Notes: generated by a model not told the origin, from the sequence alone. A DNA stretch of 64,000 nt from Halomonas alkaliantarctica (GCF_029854215.1 NZ_CP122961.1:2170001-2234000), one strand, 5' to 3'. Positions 28,193 through 38,257 are shown, numbered from the stretch's first letter. Numbers and translations are program-made.

Positions 28193-29398
28193 TTACGCCT
28201 CCCCCTGGGTATCAGTCTCGGTGCCTACATCTAAATCCAACGACTGAGCCCCACGAGGATAAGCCTCGGGGTAGCGACGGATATGGCGTTTTAACTGATC
28301 GAATTGGCGCTGCAGCGATGGAGTAATATCGGCATACACATCGCTGATCAGGCTCTCTAGCGGCGGCGATGAGCGCTTCTCAGCTCGCTTCATGGTTTCC
28401 AGCACTTCACGTCGAAGGGTTTCCTGCTGGGAAGTCTCCTCCTCTTCGCTCCACCACTGTTTCTTCAACAGCCATTTTTGCAGCCGCAGCAGTGGGTCTT
28501 TGGCGCGCCACACTTCCTCCTCATCTTTCGAGCGATAGCCAGAAGGGTCATCGGAAGAGGAGTGCGCGGCAAGGCGATAGCTCATGGCCTCGATCAAAAC
28601 CGGCTGATTTTGCTCAACAGCAATCTTGCGTGCCTGACGCGTCGCTTCATAGACCGCCAGCACGTCGTTGCCATCTACCCGGATCACGTGCATGTGATAA
28701 CCAAAAGCACGCGGGGCGATACCGTCGGCGGCAAACTGCTCGACGGCGGGTGTAGAAATCGCGTAGCCGTTGTTGCGGCAGAAAAAAATCACCGGCACCT
28801 GATGCACTGAGGCCATATTCAGCGCGGCGTGGAAATCCCCCTCGGAGGCAGCGCCTTCGCCAAAAAAAGTTAACGTGCAGTGACCGTGACCGGCGAGTTT
28901 TTGGCCGTAGGCGTAGCCCGTCGCCTGGGGGATTTGGGTGGCCAAGGGCGATGAGATGGTCATGTAGTGCAGCTTACGCGACCCATAGTGAATCGGCATT
29001 TGGCGGCCTTTGCCGTAGTCCAGCTCGTTGCCGAACAGCTGATTCATAAATTCGTCGATAGAGAAGCCGCGATACATTAAAGCGCCCTGCTCGCGATACT
29101 GCGCCATAATCATATCGGCGTCATTAAGCGCAGCGGTGGCGCCCACTACGGCGGCCTCTTCCCCGGTGCACTGCATGTAGAAGCTCAGCCGCCCTTGGCG
29201 CTGAGCCGCCATCATGCGTTCATCAAGAATACGCGTGGCCAACATCGCCTGGTAGATACGCCGGGCGTGATCGCGTTCGAGTACTGGTTCAGAAGCGCCG
29301 CTATGCAGCTCACCTTCGGGGTTAAGCAGGCTGAAGGTAGGAATCGAGAATTCGTCGCCGGTCATAAAGTCCGGCTGGTGTACGTACTGTGTCATCAT
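28193..29398 (-). CDS. bkdA1: Branched-chain 2-oxoacid dehydrogenase E1 alpha subunit
   Basis: A 401-residue thiamine-diphosphate-dependent subunit. The cofactor motif is [31 protein letters not shown] (given here as two parts: [15 protein letters not shown] and FFCRNN). The loop [17 protein letters not shown] is where the eukaryotic enzyme is phosphorylated by BCKD kinase; the serine cluster is conserved here. The N-terminal extension and the tail after residue 370 are typical of bacterial Bkd proteins. It opens the operon; AAGGA lies upstream of two consecutive ATG codons. Confidence 0.93.
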   Translation of the reverse strand: MMTQYVHQPDFMTGDEFSIPTFSLLNPEGELHSGASEPVLERDHARRIYQAMLATRILDERMMAAQRQGRLSFYMQCTGEEAAVVGATAALNDADMIMAQYREQGALMYRGFSIDEFMNQLFGNELDYGKGRQMPIHYGSRKLHYMTISSPLATQIPQATGYAYGQKLAGHGHCTLTFFGEGAASEGDFHAALNMASVHQVPVIFFCRNNGYAISTPAVEQFAADGIAPRAFGYHMHVIRVDGNDVLAVYEATRQARKIAVEQNQPVLIEAMSYRLAAHSSSDDPSGYRSKDEEEVWRAKDPLLRLQKWLLKKQWWSEEEETSQQETLRREVLETMKRAEKRSSPPLESLISDVYADITPSLQRQFDQLKRHIRRYPEAYPRGAQSLDLDVGTETDTQGEA

Positions 29399-29486
29399 TA
29401 TTGTCCTTGTTTTACCCCTTTTGAGGGCAGTGTTGTTGGTATTGACCGTTTATGCCAGTGGATTTATCTGTCATAGGCCAACGCAA

Positions 29487-29514
29487 CATATAGCTACCAC
29501 AACGTTTAGGACAA
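29487..29514 (-). promoter_or_regulatory. Candidate promoter of the bkd operon
   Basis: On the minus strand TTGTCC (29509-29514) and TATATG (29487-29492) are separated by 16 bases, about 90 bases upstream of the E1 alpha start. Both hexamers match consensus only in part (four of six each). No regulator gene is adjacent. Confidence 0.35.
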
Positions 29515-29577
29515 TAACGCAGCGCGAGGACTTTAGGGATGCTACTTAAGACGCAGAGACGCTAAACCGCAGGACGA

Positions 29578-30357
29578 TTAGGCATCGGAGATACGCGCAC
29601 GGAGATGACGCTGCAACACCTCAAAAAGGCTATCAATTGTCAGGGCCAACAACGCAATGGTCAGTGCCCCTTGTACCACATAGGCCATGTTGCCGTTCAC
29701 GATGCCGGAGATAATCGGATCGCCCAGGTTACTGGCCCCCACGGTAGCCCCTAAGGCAGCCGTGGCGATATTGATAGTCACAGAGGTACGGACGCCCGCC
29801 AAAATGACCGGCGCTGCCAGCGGCAGTTCGACTTGGAGCAGAAGTTGAGTCGGTGTCATGCCCATGGCGTGGGCTGCGGTTTTAATATCGCCTTCGACGC
29901 CCTGCAAACCGGCAAGGGTATTGCGCACGATAGGCAGCAGACCATAGAGCATCAAAGCGACAATAATCGGTAAGGTGCCAAAACCCAGAACGGGCACCGC
30001 CAGCGCCAGGACGGCCACGGGGGGAAACGTTTGCCCCAGCGATGCCAACTGGGCTACTAGCGGTAGAAAATCACTGCCCCAGCTGCGGGTAACGACAATG
30101 CCTGCGGAGACCCCTACGATAATGGTCACCACCGCGGCAATTCCGACCACAAAGAGATGGCGGCCAAGCAAGGTGACAAAGCTGGCGCGATCGTAGATTA
30201 CCTGGCGGGCATCGGGCTCTACCCAGCGAAACAGTGGCTCGGCTGCGGACATCGCCAGCACACTGAGCAGCAACAGTAGACCCCACACCAACGGCCATAG
30301 CCACAGCGGCGCTTTTTTTCCGGGCTGCGCGACGCTAAGCGAATTACTCACGCGCAT
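29578..30357 (-). CDS. yehW: Osmoprotectant ABC transporter permease, YehW-like
   Basis: A 259-residue BPD-type permease with about six helices. The cytoplasmic loop THAMGMTP-type motif reads KTAAHAMGMTPTQLLLQVELPLAAPVILAG, the family's coupling segment, and SLGQTFPPVAVLALAVPVLG is typical of OpuC/YehW proteins. The start is uncertain: ATG at 30357 lies within the end of the ATPase gene, while GTG at 30351 has a better-placed AAGGG. It is last in a four-gene set ordered as E. coli yehZYXW. Confidence 0.85.
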   Translation of the reverse strand: MRVSNSLSVAQPGKKAPLWLWPLVWGLLLLLSVLAMSAAEPLFRWVEPDARQVIYDRASFVTLLGRHLFVVGIAAVVTIIVGVSAGIVVTRSWGSDFLPLVAQLASLGQTFPPVAVLALAVPVLGFGTLPIIVALMLYGLLPIVRNTLAGLQGVEGDIKTAAHAMGMTPTQLLLQVELPLAAPVILAGVRTSVTINIATAALGATVGASNLGDPIISGIVNGNMAYVVQGALTIALLALTIDSLFEVLQRHLRARISDA

Positions 30358-31306
30358 TTCCCTTATCCAACTGAGCTTCCTTAATAATTCGGCGCAGCGA
30401 TAACTCTCCAATGGGAACATCGTGCTGGTCGACGACGGCAAGCCTATCGCTGTGGTCACGGAGCATCATGGAGAGCGCCTGACGCAGCGAGAAATCCGCC
30501 GGTATTCGCGACTGGGCGGGCAAAGTAGGCCCCATGGAGGTCATATGATCTTTCACACGGGTTAACGCCGCCTGCTTAAGGCCCCGCTCAAGGCCACCTA
30601 GCATCGACTCGACAAAAGGGTCGACAGGATTTTGCAATAGCGCCAGCGGTGAACCTTGTTGCACGATTCGCCCTTCACGCATCACCACTAAGTGATCCGC
30701 CAGCTTAAGCGCTTCATCCATATCGTGGGTCACGAACACCACGGTTTTGTGTAGCCGCGCTTGTAGCTTGGCCAGCTCATCCTGGAGTTTTTCACGGGTA
30801 ATGGGATCAAGCGCGCCGAAGGGTTCATCCATCAGCAATATATCCGGGTCTGCCGCCAGGGCACGGGCAACGCCTACTCGTTGCGCCTGCCCCCCGGAAA
30901 GCTGATGCGGGTATTTATGCCCAAACTCATCGACCGGCAAGCCGAGCAAATGCATTAACTCAGCCACCCGCGACTGGACGTCGGTTGATGACCATTTCAA
31001 TAAGCGTGGCACCAGGCCGATGTTACGCGCAACGTTCCAGTGGGGAAAAAGCCCGGTGTGCTGAATCACATAGCCAATCCGGCGGCGTAATTTGACCGGG
31101 TCATACGCGTCAATCGCCTGGCCATCGAGGATGATGTCGCCTTCGCTGTGCTCAATCAAGCGGTTGATCATACGTAGCGTGGTGGATTTACCACAGCCAG
31201 AGGTACCCACTAAGGCACAGAATTTACCCTTCGGTACCTGTAGCGAAATATCGTCCACCGCGGTTTCATCCCCAAACCGCTTGGATACGTGGGAGAGCTC
31301 GATCAT
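30344..31306 (-). CDS. yehX: Osmoprotectant ABC transporter ATPase, YehX-like
   Basis: A 320-residue ABC ATPase. Walker A GTSGCGKST, Q-loop VIQHTGLFPHW, signature LSGGQAQR and Walker B ILLMDEPFGALDP are all present. The IQHTGLFPH form is typical of ProV/OpuCA/YehX betaine and choline importers. After residue 240 lies a CBS-like regulatory segment (FSLRQALSMMLRDHSDRLAVVDQHD) as in OpuA-type ATPases, where CBS domains sense ionic strength. The ATG at 31306 follows GGAGGAA and overlaps the yehY stop (ATGA). Confidence 0.9.
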   Translation of the reverse strand: MIELSHVSKRFGDETAVDDISLQVPKGKFCALVGTSGCGKSTTLRMINRLIEHSEGDIILDGQAIDAYDPVKLRRRIGYVIQHTGLFPHWNVARNIGLVPRLLKWSSTDVQSRVAELMHLLGLPVDEFGHKYPHQLSGGQAQRVGVARALAADPDILLMDEPFGALDPITREKLQDELAKLQARLHKTVVFVTHDMDEALKLADHLVVMREGRIVQQGSPLALLQNPVDPFVESMLGGLERGLKQAALTRVKDHMTSMGPTLPAQSRIPADFSLRQALSMMLRDHSDRLAVVDQHDVPIGELSLRRIIKEAQLDKGNARE

Positions 31307-32502
31307 CTTGTTCCTCCGGGGCGCAGCGCTTCTGCCAAGGCACCTAAGCCCGCATCCACCACCAGAGCCAGCATTAAAATAGGCAGCGCGCCAAGCAGCA
31401 CCATATCCATGGCCGCCTGACCTAAGCCTTGAAAAATAAATGTGCCCAGCCCACCCGCACCAATCAAAGCGGCAACCGCGGTGAGCCCAACGGCCTGTAC
31501 AGTGGTAATCCTCACCCCTTCCAACAGCACCGGCAGCGCTAGCGGTAATCGCACCTGCCAAAAGCGCTGCCCGGCACGCATGCCCATCCCTTTGGCGGCT
31601 TCTAATGTGCCGGGACTCACTTGTTCGAGCGCGGTATAGGTATTGCGCACAATAGGCAGCAGGCTATAGGCAATGAGGGCAATTAAGGCGGGCGTTGTGC
31701 CAATACCGCTAACGCCAAGCTGGCCCAAAAACGGCACGTTGGCAGCAAGCCAGGCGAGCGGCGCCAGCAGTAGACCGAATAGCGCCAAGCTGGGAATGGT
31801 TTGAAGAAAATTAAGGACGGCGAACGCGACCTTCTGTAGCCGGGCGTAGCGGCGCATCAGCATGGCAAGCGCTAGCCCAAGCACAATACTGACGCTAACG
31901 GCGATACCGACCAGCTTAATATGTTGCGTGACGGCGCTTAGAAACTGTTGATCACGGGCTTTAAATTCTTGAACGAGAGCAAGCGATTCCAGCCCAAAAG
32001 CCGCACAGAGCCACCACACCAGCGCAACGCCACACAGCAGCAGCGTCGGCCATATCCGCGTGAGGTTTAAGCGTAACCGTAGTTCTACCAAGCACAGCAG
32101 GAGTACAAACAGTACAACCCAATACGCTGCTCCCAAACCCAAACGCGCTTGAGGCATCTCTGGGTCAATGAGTAAATAGCTGCTCGCGATCAACCCCACC
32201 GGCATCAGCGCCATTATGACTACCACCGCTGCTAGCAGCGCCCGATAGTGACGCTGGCTGGGCTGCCAGGCGAGAATGCCGACACAGGACAGCAATAACG
32301 TTACTAATAGCGCACCAGGCCAACCAAAAGCTGTCAAGGCGCCATATCCCGTACCCAACACAATGCGATTGGGGGCCATGCTGACCACGTCAAGGAACCA
32401 GAATGCGGCCAGCATCGTTAGGCTAAGGCTAACAAGCACAATATTCGGGTGCCGCCCTTCCCAACGAATTCGCGGGGTGGGCAGTGCATCCATTAGTGAC
32501 AT
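31303..32502 (-). CDS. yehY: Osmoprotectant ABC transporter permease with long N-terminal region, YehY-like
   Basis: A 399-residue permease. The C-terminal half is the standard BPD permease (FLQTIPSLALFGLLLAPLAWL; coupling loop EAAKGMGMRAGQRFWQVRLPLA). The N-terminal half adds about five extra membrane segments, as in E. coli YehY, distinguishing it from the short OpuCB type. In E. coli the YehZYXW system transports glycine betaine with low affinity and responds to sigma-S; the same role here is inferred. Confidence 0.88.
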   Translation of the reverse strand: MSLMDALPTPRIRWEGRHPNIVLVSLSLTMLAAFWFLDVVSMAPNRIVLGTGYGALTAFGWPGALLVTLLLSCVGILAWQPSQRHYRALLAAVVVIMALMPVGLIASSYLLIDPEMPQARLGLGAAYWVVLFVLLLCLVELRLRLNLTRIWPTLLLCGVALVWWLCAAFGLESLALVQEFKARDQQFLSAVTQHIKLVGIAVSVSIVLGLALAMLMRRYARLQKVAFAVLNFLQTIPSLALFGLLLAPLAWLAANVPFLGQLGVSGIGTTPALIALIAYSLLPIVRNTYTALEQVSPGTLEAAKGMGMRAGQRFWQVRLPLALPVLLEGVRITTVQAVGLTAVAALIGAGGLGTFIFQGLGQAAMDMVLLGALPILMLALVVDAGLGALAEALRPGGTR

Positions 32503-32550
32503 TAATTAGTTATCCCGAGCGTCAGCATTGGTTATTAAGAACATCAAGCA

Positions 32551-33477
32551 CTAGTTCTTAAGCGTGTCGAGATAGTCACTGGCTACCTGGGCTGGAGACA
32601 GCCCGTTAACGGCGACATCAGCATTGAGCGTTTGAAGGGTCACCAAATCGAGGCTGGTGAAAACTTCATTAAGCAGCGTTTCTATTTCTGGATACGTTTC
32701 CAGTACGCTTTCACGCACCACTGGGGCAGGCTGATACACCGGCTGCACACCCTTAGTGTCTTCCAGCACGATCAGACCCAGCGCACTTAAGCCACCGTCT
32801 GTGCCATAGGTCATAGCGCCATTAACGCCGCTGGTCTGCTGGGCGGCGGCCCGCATGGTAGCGGCGGTATTACCACCAGAAAGCACTAACAGTTGATCAT
32901 CACTTAACTCAAACCCGTAGGCGTCCTGGAACGCGGGTAGGGCTTGAGCAGACTCAACGAATTCGGCACTCGCGGCAAATTTGAAATCACCGCCATCGGC
33001 CAAATAGGCAGCGAGATCTTCAAGGTTCACCAGTTCATTCGCTTCGGCGACATCTTCACGAATGCTCATTGCCCAGGTGTTATTAGCGCTGGCGGGTTGC
33101 AGCCATATCAAGCCTTGCTGCGCATCACGCTCGCGTACTGTTTCATATGCCTGGTCGGCATTATTCCATACGGGACTATCGGTCATATCGAAAAAGAACG
33201 CGCCATTACCCGTGTATTCCGGGTAAAGGTCAATTTCGCCCGCTTCCAAGGCAGTGCGCACGACGCTAGTTCCGCCCAGCTGTAAGCGGTTTTCGGTCGC
33301 AATGTCATTGCGCTCCAGGGTTTGAATAATCAGCTCCCCCAGAACCGACCCTTCGGTATCGATTTTGGATGACACGACGACGGGCTCGTTGGCGCTGACA
33401 GAAGACAAGGCCGCAATGGATACGGCACAGGCAGCGATTAAGGGCTTAGCAATGAAAGAATTAGCTGAAAAGCGCAT
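32551..33477 (-). CDS. osmF: Osmoprotectant-binding periplasmic protein, YehZ/OsmF-like
   Basis: A 308-residue substrate-binding protein. The signal peptide probably ends at VSA near residue 29. The mature protein starts PVVVSSKIDTEGSVLGELI, and includes DLYPEYTGNGAFFF, the conserved quaternary-amine ABC binding motif, and NNTWAMSIREDVA. It stands first in the yehZYXW-ordered set, separated from yehY by 48 bases. No lipobox is present, so it is a free periplasmic protein. Confidence 0.9.
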   Translation of the reverse strand: MRFSANSFIAKPLIAACAVSIAALSSVSANEPVVVSSKIDTEGSVLGELIIQTLERNDIATENRLQLGGTSVVRTALEAGEIDLYPEYTGNGAFFFDMTDSPVWNNADQAYETVRERDAQQGLIWLQPASANNTWAMSIREDVAEANELVNLEDLAAYLADGGDFKFAASAEFVESAQALPAFQDAYGFELSDDQLLVLSGGNTAATMRAAAQQTSGVNGAMTYGTDGGLSALGLIVLEDTKGVQPVYQPAPVVRESVLETYPEIETLLNEVFTSLDLVTLQTLNADVAVNGLSPAQVASDYLDTLKN

Positions 33478-33514
33478 CTTTGAATTCCTTTTGAAGTGGG
33501 CTTTTTAACGAATG

Positions 33515-33543
33515 AGGCTCTTATATTGCCATCATAAGAGCCT
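33515..33543 (-). promoter_or_regulatory. 10-bp inverted repeat in the leader of the osmF gene
   Basis: AGGCTCTTAT (33515-33524) and ATAAGAGCCT (33534-33543) form perfect 10-bp arms around a 9-base spacer. The repeat lies 38-66 bases upstream of the osmF start and just downstream of a TATAAT (minus strand, 33555-33560) that may be the -10 element. No U-run follows, so it is more probably an operator at the transcription start or a 5' mRNA hairpin than a cysS terminator. Confidence 0.55.
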
Positions 33544-33618
33544 TCAGCTTAGCTATTATAAAAGCCCTCAGCGTTTAAGTTAGCGCATAAGCGACCAACG
33601 AGTGATTAAGGTTCTAGA

Positions 33619-35040
33619 TTAAGGCGCTTCAAACACCCAAGTGGTACCTTCCCTGGAGTCTTTCAGAATAATGCCCATCACAGCAAGCTCATCGCGAATC
33701 GCATCCGCCTGGGCGAAGTCTTTATTCGACTTAGCCTCAATGCGCTGAGCAATCTTTGTTTCGATCTCGCTCTCGCTAAGCGGCATGCCCTGCTGCTGGG
33801 TGCCTTTTAAGAATGTTTGAGGCACTTGCTGAAGAAGCCCCAAAATAGCGCCTAGTTGCTTTAACTCGCCTGCCAGCTTGGCAGCTGCAACTGGCTGCTC
33901 TTGCTTGGCGCGATTGACCTCACGAGCCAGCTCAAACATCACTGCCAGGGCTTCTGGCGTATTGAAGTCATCGTCCATTACCTGGGTAAAGCGTTCACGG
34001 TAAGCCGAAACGTCCCCGCTTGCATCACCATTTGCGTCAGCGCCGCCTAGCTCAATACCTTCCAGCGCGGTGTACAAGCGCGTTAGCGATTTACGCGCCT
34101 CGGTCAGTGAATCAACCGAGTAGTTGATCGGGCTACGGTAGTGGCTAGCCACCAGCAGAAAGCGCACCACTTCAGGATCGTGTTCGGCCAACACATCGCG
34201 AATGGTGAAAAAGTTGCCCAGGGATTTGGACATCTTTTCCTGATTCACCCGCACGGCACCGGCGTGCATCCAGGTATTGACGTAGGTTTTGCCAGTGGCC
34301 GCCTCGGATTGAGCGATCTCATTTTCATGGTGCGGGAAGGTTAAATCCGGCCCGCCACCATGAATATCGAAGGTATCACCCAGGCAGCAGGTCGACATCG
34401 CCGAGCACTCGATGTGCCAGCCAGGCCGGCCGTTACCCCAGGGGGACGCCCAGTGCGCCTCCCCCGGCTTAGCGGCCTTCCAGAGCACAAAGTCGAGTGG
34501 GTCTTCTTTATGAACATCCACATCAACCCGGCTACCTGCACGCATATCGTCTAATTGGCGATTATTGAGCTTGCCGTAATCAGCAAATTTGCGCACCCGA
34601 TAGTAGACATCACCGTTATCTGCAGCGTAGGCAAAGCCTTTTTCAATCAGGGTTTCAATCATGGCCACGATATCGTCGATATGGCCGGTGGCGCGGGGCT
34701 CATGGCTGGGCGGCAATACAAACAGGCGCGCCTCGTCTTCGTGCATGGCATCAATCATGCGCTCTGTCAGCGCAGTGATACTTTCGCCATTCTCGTCGGC
34801 GCGCTTGAGGATCTTGTCGTCGATATCGGTAATGTTGCGTACGTAGTTAACGTCATAGCCGCGCTCACGCAGATAGCGGGTAATGACATCAAAGGCGACC
34901 ATGACGCGGGCATGCCCTAGGTGGCAGTAGTCATACACCGTCATGCCGCAGACATACATGCTCACTTTACCCGCTTCCAGCGGGGTGAAAGGTTCTTTGC
35001 GGCGCGTTAGCGTATTATAAATATGCATATGGCTATCCAT
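33619..35040 (-). CDS. cysS: Cysteinyl-tRNA synthetase
   Basis: A 473-residue class I synthetase attaching cysteine to tRNA-Cys. The HIGH motif appears as HLGHAR within [16 protein letters not shown], whose first cysteine is a zinc ligand, and the KMSKS loop as [32 protein letters not shown] is diagnostic of CysS. Length is normal. It follows glnS by seven bases, so the two synthetases are co-transcribed. An internal ATG four codons downstream ([14 protein letters not shown]) matches the usual N-terminus and could be the start. Confidence 0.95.
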   Translation of the reverse strand: MDSHMHIYNTLTRRKEPFTPLEAGKVSMYVCGMTVYDYCHLGHARVMVAFDVITRYLRERGYDVNYVRNITDIDDKILKRADENGESITALTERMIDAMHEDEARLFVLPPSHEPRATGHIDDIVAMIETLIEKGFAYAADNGDVYYRVRKFADYGKLNNRQLDDMRAGSRVDVDVHKEDPLDFVLWKAAKPGEAHWASPWGNGRPGWHIECSAMSTCCLGDTFDIHGGGPDLTFPHHENEIAQSEAATGKTYVNTWMHAGAVRVNQEKMSKSLGNFFTIRDVLAEHDPEVVRFLLVASHYRSPINYSVDSLTEARKSLTRLYTALEGIELGGADANGDASGDVSAYRERFTQVMDDDFNTPEALAVMFELAREVNRAKQEQPVAAAKLAGELKQLGAILGLLQQVPQTFLKGTQQQGMPLSESEIETKIAQRIEAKSNKDFAQADAIRDELAVMGIILKDSREGTTWVFEAP

Positions 35041-35047
35041 GTTTGTC

Positions 35048-36778
35048 TTAGCCCTTCTGCTTGATTTTAGCCCAGCTATCTTTCAACCCCACGGTACGGT
35101 TAAACACCAAATGCTCTGGCGTAGAGTCGTGACGATCAGCGCAGAAGTAGCCGACGCGCTCGAACTGGAAGCGTGACTCGGGCGTTGCGAAGGCTAAGCT
35201 TGGCTCTCCGATGGCTTGGCAAACGACCAGCGACTCCGGATTAAGATGCTCTAGAAAATCGACATCTTTATCGCGATCAGGCTGCTCAACGGTGAATAGG
35301 TTGTCGTAAAGACGGACTTCCATTGGCACGCCGTGTGCAGCGCTGACCCAGTGAATAACGCCTTTGACCTTACGCCCTTCGGGGTTTTTACCCAGCGTAT
35401 CGAAATCCACCGAACAGTGCAGTTCGCTTATTTCACCGGCGGCGTCTTTGATGACTTCGTCACAACGAATCACGTAGCTATTGCGCAGGCGTACTTCTTT
35501 ACCGGGTGCCAAGCGGAAGAACTTTTTAGGCGCGTCTTCCATAAAGTCGTCTTGGTCGATATACAGCTCGCGGCTGAACGGCACCTGACGCACCGTCATA
35601 TCTTCACGGGCTGGGTGACCAGGGACGTCGTACACCTCCTGGTGATCTTCCGGCACGTTAGTGAGTACGACTTTCAGCGGTTTTAACACACACATGGCGC
35701 GCGGGGCATTGTCTTCAAGATCCGAGCGAATGGCGTGGGTCAACATGGCGATATCCACCAGTCCACCGTCGGCACGGGTAACGCCAATCATCTCGCAGAA
35801 CTTACGAATAGACGCTGGCGTGTAGCCACGACGACGCATGCCGGAGATTGTAGGCATCCGAGGATCATCCCAACCGTCGACGATTTGCTCATCAACCAGC
35901 AGCTTGAGCTTGCGCTTGGAGGTCAGGGTGTAGTCGAGATTCAGCCGTGCAAACTCGATCTGGCGCGGCTTAGTGGGTACCGGCAGATTATTTAAAAACC
36001 ACTCGTACAGCGGGCGGTGATCTTCAAATTCCAGGGTGCAGATCGAGTGGGTAATGCCTTCAATCGCATCCGACTGACCATGGGTAAAGTCGTAAGAGGG
36101 GTAGATTTTCCACTTGTCGCCAGTTTGGTGATGGGTGGCGTGGCGAATTCGATAAATTATCGGGTCGCGTAGATTGATATTGGGTGAGGCCATATCAATC
36201 TTGGCGCGCACGACCTTTTCACTTTCGCCAAACTCGCCTTCGCGCATACGCGCCAGTAGATCCAAGCTCTCTTCGGCGCTGCGTTCGCGGTAAGGGCTGG
36301 CTTTGCCCGGCGCGGTTAAAGTACCGCGATACTCGCGGATTTCATCCGGAGAAAGATCGTCGACATAGGCTTTGCCTTCACGCATTAAGTGCTGCGCCCA
36401 AGCATAGAGCTGATCGAAGTAGTCAGAAGCAAACCGCACAGGGCCTGCCCATTCAAAGCCTAGCCAACTGACGTCCTCTTTGATCGCATCGATGTAGGCC
36501 TGCTCTTCTTTGGCAGGGTTGGTGTCGTCAAAACGTAGATGACACTCGCCACCCATTTGCTCCGCCAGCCCGAAATTTAGACAGATCGACTTTGCATGGC
36601 CGATATGCAGAAAGCCATTGGGCTCCGGGGGGAAGCGCGTCACGATTTTAGTGACCTGGCCGCCCTCGATTTCGTCGCGTACTTGGTTGCGAATGAAGTT
36701 CGGCGCTGGGGTGGTCTCGTTGGTCATGGTGGTGTTTGATAACCTCGTGGTGGATGGCGTGCTGGTCCGTGAAGACAT
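35048..36778 (-). CDS. glnS: Glutaminyl-tRNA synthetase
   Basis: A 576-residue class I synthetase. The HIGH motif reads FLHIGHAKS inside [20 protein letters not shown], the arginine after KFDDTNP-type motif is [12 protein letters not shown], and the KMSKS equivalent is [29 protein letters not shown] is GlnRS-specific and separates it from glutamyl-tRNA synthetase. The ATG at 36778 has TAGGAG seven bases upstream. It diverges from ppiB with about 105 bases between the starts. Confidence 0.95.
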   Translation of the reverse strand: MSSRTSTPSTTRLSNTTMTNETTPAPNFIRNQVRDEIEGGQVTKIVTRFPPEPNGFLHIGHAKSICLNFGLAEQMGGECHLRFDDTNPAKEEQAYIDAIKEDVSWLGFEWAGPVRFASDYFDQLYAWAQHLMREGKAYVDDLSPDEIREYRGTLTAPGKASPYRERSAEESLDLLARMREGEFGESEKVVRAKIDMASPNINLRDPIIYRIRHATHHQTGDKWKIYPSYDFTHGQSDAIEGITHSICTLEFEDHRPLYEWFLNNLPVPTKPRQIEFARLNLDYTLTSKRKLKLLVDEQIVDGWDDPRMPTISGMRRRGYTPASIRKFCEMIGVTRADGGLVDIAMLTHAIRSDLEDNAPRAMCVLKPLKVVLTNVPEDHQEVYDVPGHPAREDMTVRQVPFSRELYIDQDDFMEDAPKKFFRLAPGKEVRLRNSYVIRCDEVIKDAAGEISELHCSVDFDTLGKNPEGRKVKGVIHWVSAAHGVPMEVRLYDNLFTVEQPDRDKDVDFLEHLNPESLVVCQAIGEPSLAFATPESRFQFERVGYFCADRHDSTPEHLVFNRTVGLKDSWAKIKQKG

Positions 36779-36819
36779 AGGATACTCCTACGGCCCTTCG
36801 CGGTGCAGGGCAAAACCGC

Positions 36820-36826
36820 TATTATA
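36820..36826. promoter_or_regulatory. Interlocked -10 elements of divergent glnS and ppiB
   Basis: The heptamer TATTATA reads as TATTAT on the plus strand (36820-36825, towards ppiB) and TATAAT on the minus strand (36826-36821, towards glnS). No good -35 hexamer stands at 16-18 bases on either side. The position is right for both genes, and the ribosome binding sites lie outside it. Confidence 0.4.
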
Positions 36827-36883
36827 ACGTGACGCCGATGCACAGCGCCAAGGCGAACGCCTTTATTGAACAGGAATTTACCT

Positions 36884-37384
36884 ATGATCGTATTACAGAC
36901 GAACCACGGTGACATCACTATCGCCCTGAACCACGAAAAAGCGCCGATTAGTGCGGCGAATTTTGAACAGTATGTTCGCGACGGATTTTATGACGGCACC
37001 CTGTTTCACCGTGTAATTGACGGCTTCATGGTGCAAGGCGGCGGTTTCGATAAAGATTTTGAGCAAAAACCGACCCGTGATCCTATCGATAACGAAGCCG
37101 ACAACGGCTTAAAAAATACTATCGGTATGTTAGCCATGGCTCGCACCCAGGATCCACACTCTGCAACGGCACAGTTTTTTATCAACGTGGGCGACAACAG
37201 CTTTCTAGATCACAGCGGCAAAAGCCTGCAAGGCTGGGGCTATGCGGTATTTGGCGAAGTCGTTGACGGCATGGATGTGGTCAACGAGATTAAAAACGTA
37301 GCCACTTCGCGCCGCGGTATGCATGCAGACGTCCCCTCTGAAGATGTCATTATCGAGCGCGCGTACGTCAAAGACGCGGAATAA
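36884..37384 (+). CDS. ppiB: Peptidyl-prolyl cis-trans isomerase B (cyclophilin)
   Basis: A 166-residue cytoplasmic cyclophilin without signal peptide. The catalytic arginine is in [14 protein letters not shown], and [12 protein letters not shown] plus [15 protein letters not shown] complete the cyclophilin signature. The ATG at 36884 has AGGAA eight bases upstream; a longer in-frame extension is not supported. It is followed 13 bases later by lpxH, as in E. coli (ppiB-lpxH). Confidence 0.95.
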   Translation: MIVLQTNHGDITIALNHEKAPISAANFEQYVRDGFYDGTLFHRVIDGFMVQGGGFDKDFEQKPTRDPIDNEADNGLKNTIGMLAMARTQDPHSATAQFFINVGDNSFLDHSGKSLQGWGYAVFGEVVDGMDVVNEIKNVATSRRGMHADVPSEDVIIERAYVKDAE

Positions 37385-37397
37385 CGCTGGGAGTCTT

Positions 37398-38171
37398 ATG
37401 CGCACACTGCTTGTTGCCGATCTTCATCTAAGTAGCGATACCCCCGAGATCAATCAGGGGTTTTACCGCTACCTGGAGCATACTGCGCCAGGCGCAGATG
37501 CTTTATACATCTTGGGCGATCTTTTTGATGCCTGGATTGGTGACGACCTACTCGACGCCACCCAGCATCCGCTCAGCGGTGTTGCCCAGGAGGTCATTCA
37601 GCGCTTAAACAAGCTGAGCAGCGACGGCACCGCTGTCTACCTGATGCACGGTAACCGTGATTTTTTGCTCGGTGAGCGCTTTGTGAACGCCTGCAAGGCG
37701 ATGCTGCTATCTGACATCGAACAAGTCGAGATTCAGGGCCTTCCCATGGTACTCCTCCACGGCGATAGCCTGTGCACCCAGGATGAAGCCTATATGGCCT
37801 TTCGCGAGCAGTCGCGCAATCCAGAGTGGCAGGCGCAGATGCTGGCTCTACCTCTGGAGCAACGTTTAGAACTGGCCAAAAGCCTACGCATGCAGTCGGG
37901 CGAGGCTAACGCCAATAAGGCTGAGGCGATTATGGACGTGACGCCGCAAGAGGTTATCTCGCTAATGGAACGGTTTGGTGTTGCCACGATGATACATGGC
38001 CACACCCACCGCCCCGCAGTACATTCACTCACCGTAGAAGAGGTGCCTGCTACGCGCTATGTGCTAGGCGATTGGGATGCCCAGCACGGCTGGGATATCG
38101 TAATTGAGCACTCCGACCATACGGCTCCAGAGCTGCGTCAGTTCTCTTTGACGGCATTACCCAGCGCCTGA
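37398..38171 (+). CDS. lpxH: UDP-2,3-diacylglucosamine diphosphatase
   Basis: A 257-residue metallophosphoesterase of lipid A synthesis that releases lipid X from UDP-2,3-diacylglucosamine. The metal-binding motifs are DLHLS (residues 8-12), LGDLFDAWIGDD, GNRDF, LHGDSL and HGHTHRP. Length is close to E. coli LpxH. The start ATG follows TGGGAG. A strong terminator follows the stop within about 25 bases. Confidence 0.94.
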   Translation: MRTLLVADLHLSSDTPEINQGFYRYLEHTAPGADALYILGDLFDAWIGDDLLDATQHPLSGVAQEVIQRLNKLSSDGTAVYLMHGNRDFLLGERFVNACKAMLLSDIEQVEIQGLPMVLLHGDSLCTQDEAYMAFREQSRNPEWQAQMLALPLEQRLELAKSLRMQSGEANANKAEAIMDVTPQEVISLMERFGVATMIHGHTHRPAVHSLTVEEVPATRYVLGDWDAQHGWDIVIEHSDHTAPELRQFSLTALPSA

Positions 38172-38193
38172 ACTTGTTGGGTTCAGGTATAAT

Positions 38194-38224
38194 AAAAAAG
38201 CCGATCTCGCGATCGGCTTTTTTG
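38194..38224. terminator. Bidirectional intrinsic terminator between lpxH and ppiD
   Basis: The stem GCCGATC/GATCGGC (38200-38206 with 38211-38217) has a TCGC loop and is flanked by six A on the left and six T on the right, so it can end transcription from both convergent genes. Confidence 0.92.
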
Positions 38225-38257
38225 TGCTTCCTGATTCCAACTCGAGCTTAATCGACT

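Noticed and set aside
29490..29505. A TGG...TTGC pattern upstream of the bkd operon resembling a sigma-54 promoter
   Set aside because: The distance between the GG and GC dinucleotides is two bases too long for a -24/-12 promoter, and no enhancer-binding protein gene is near.
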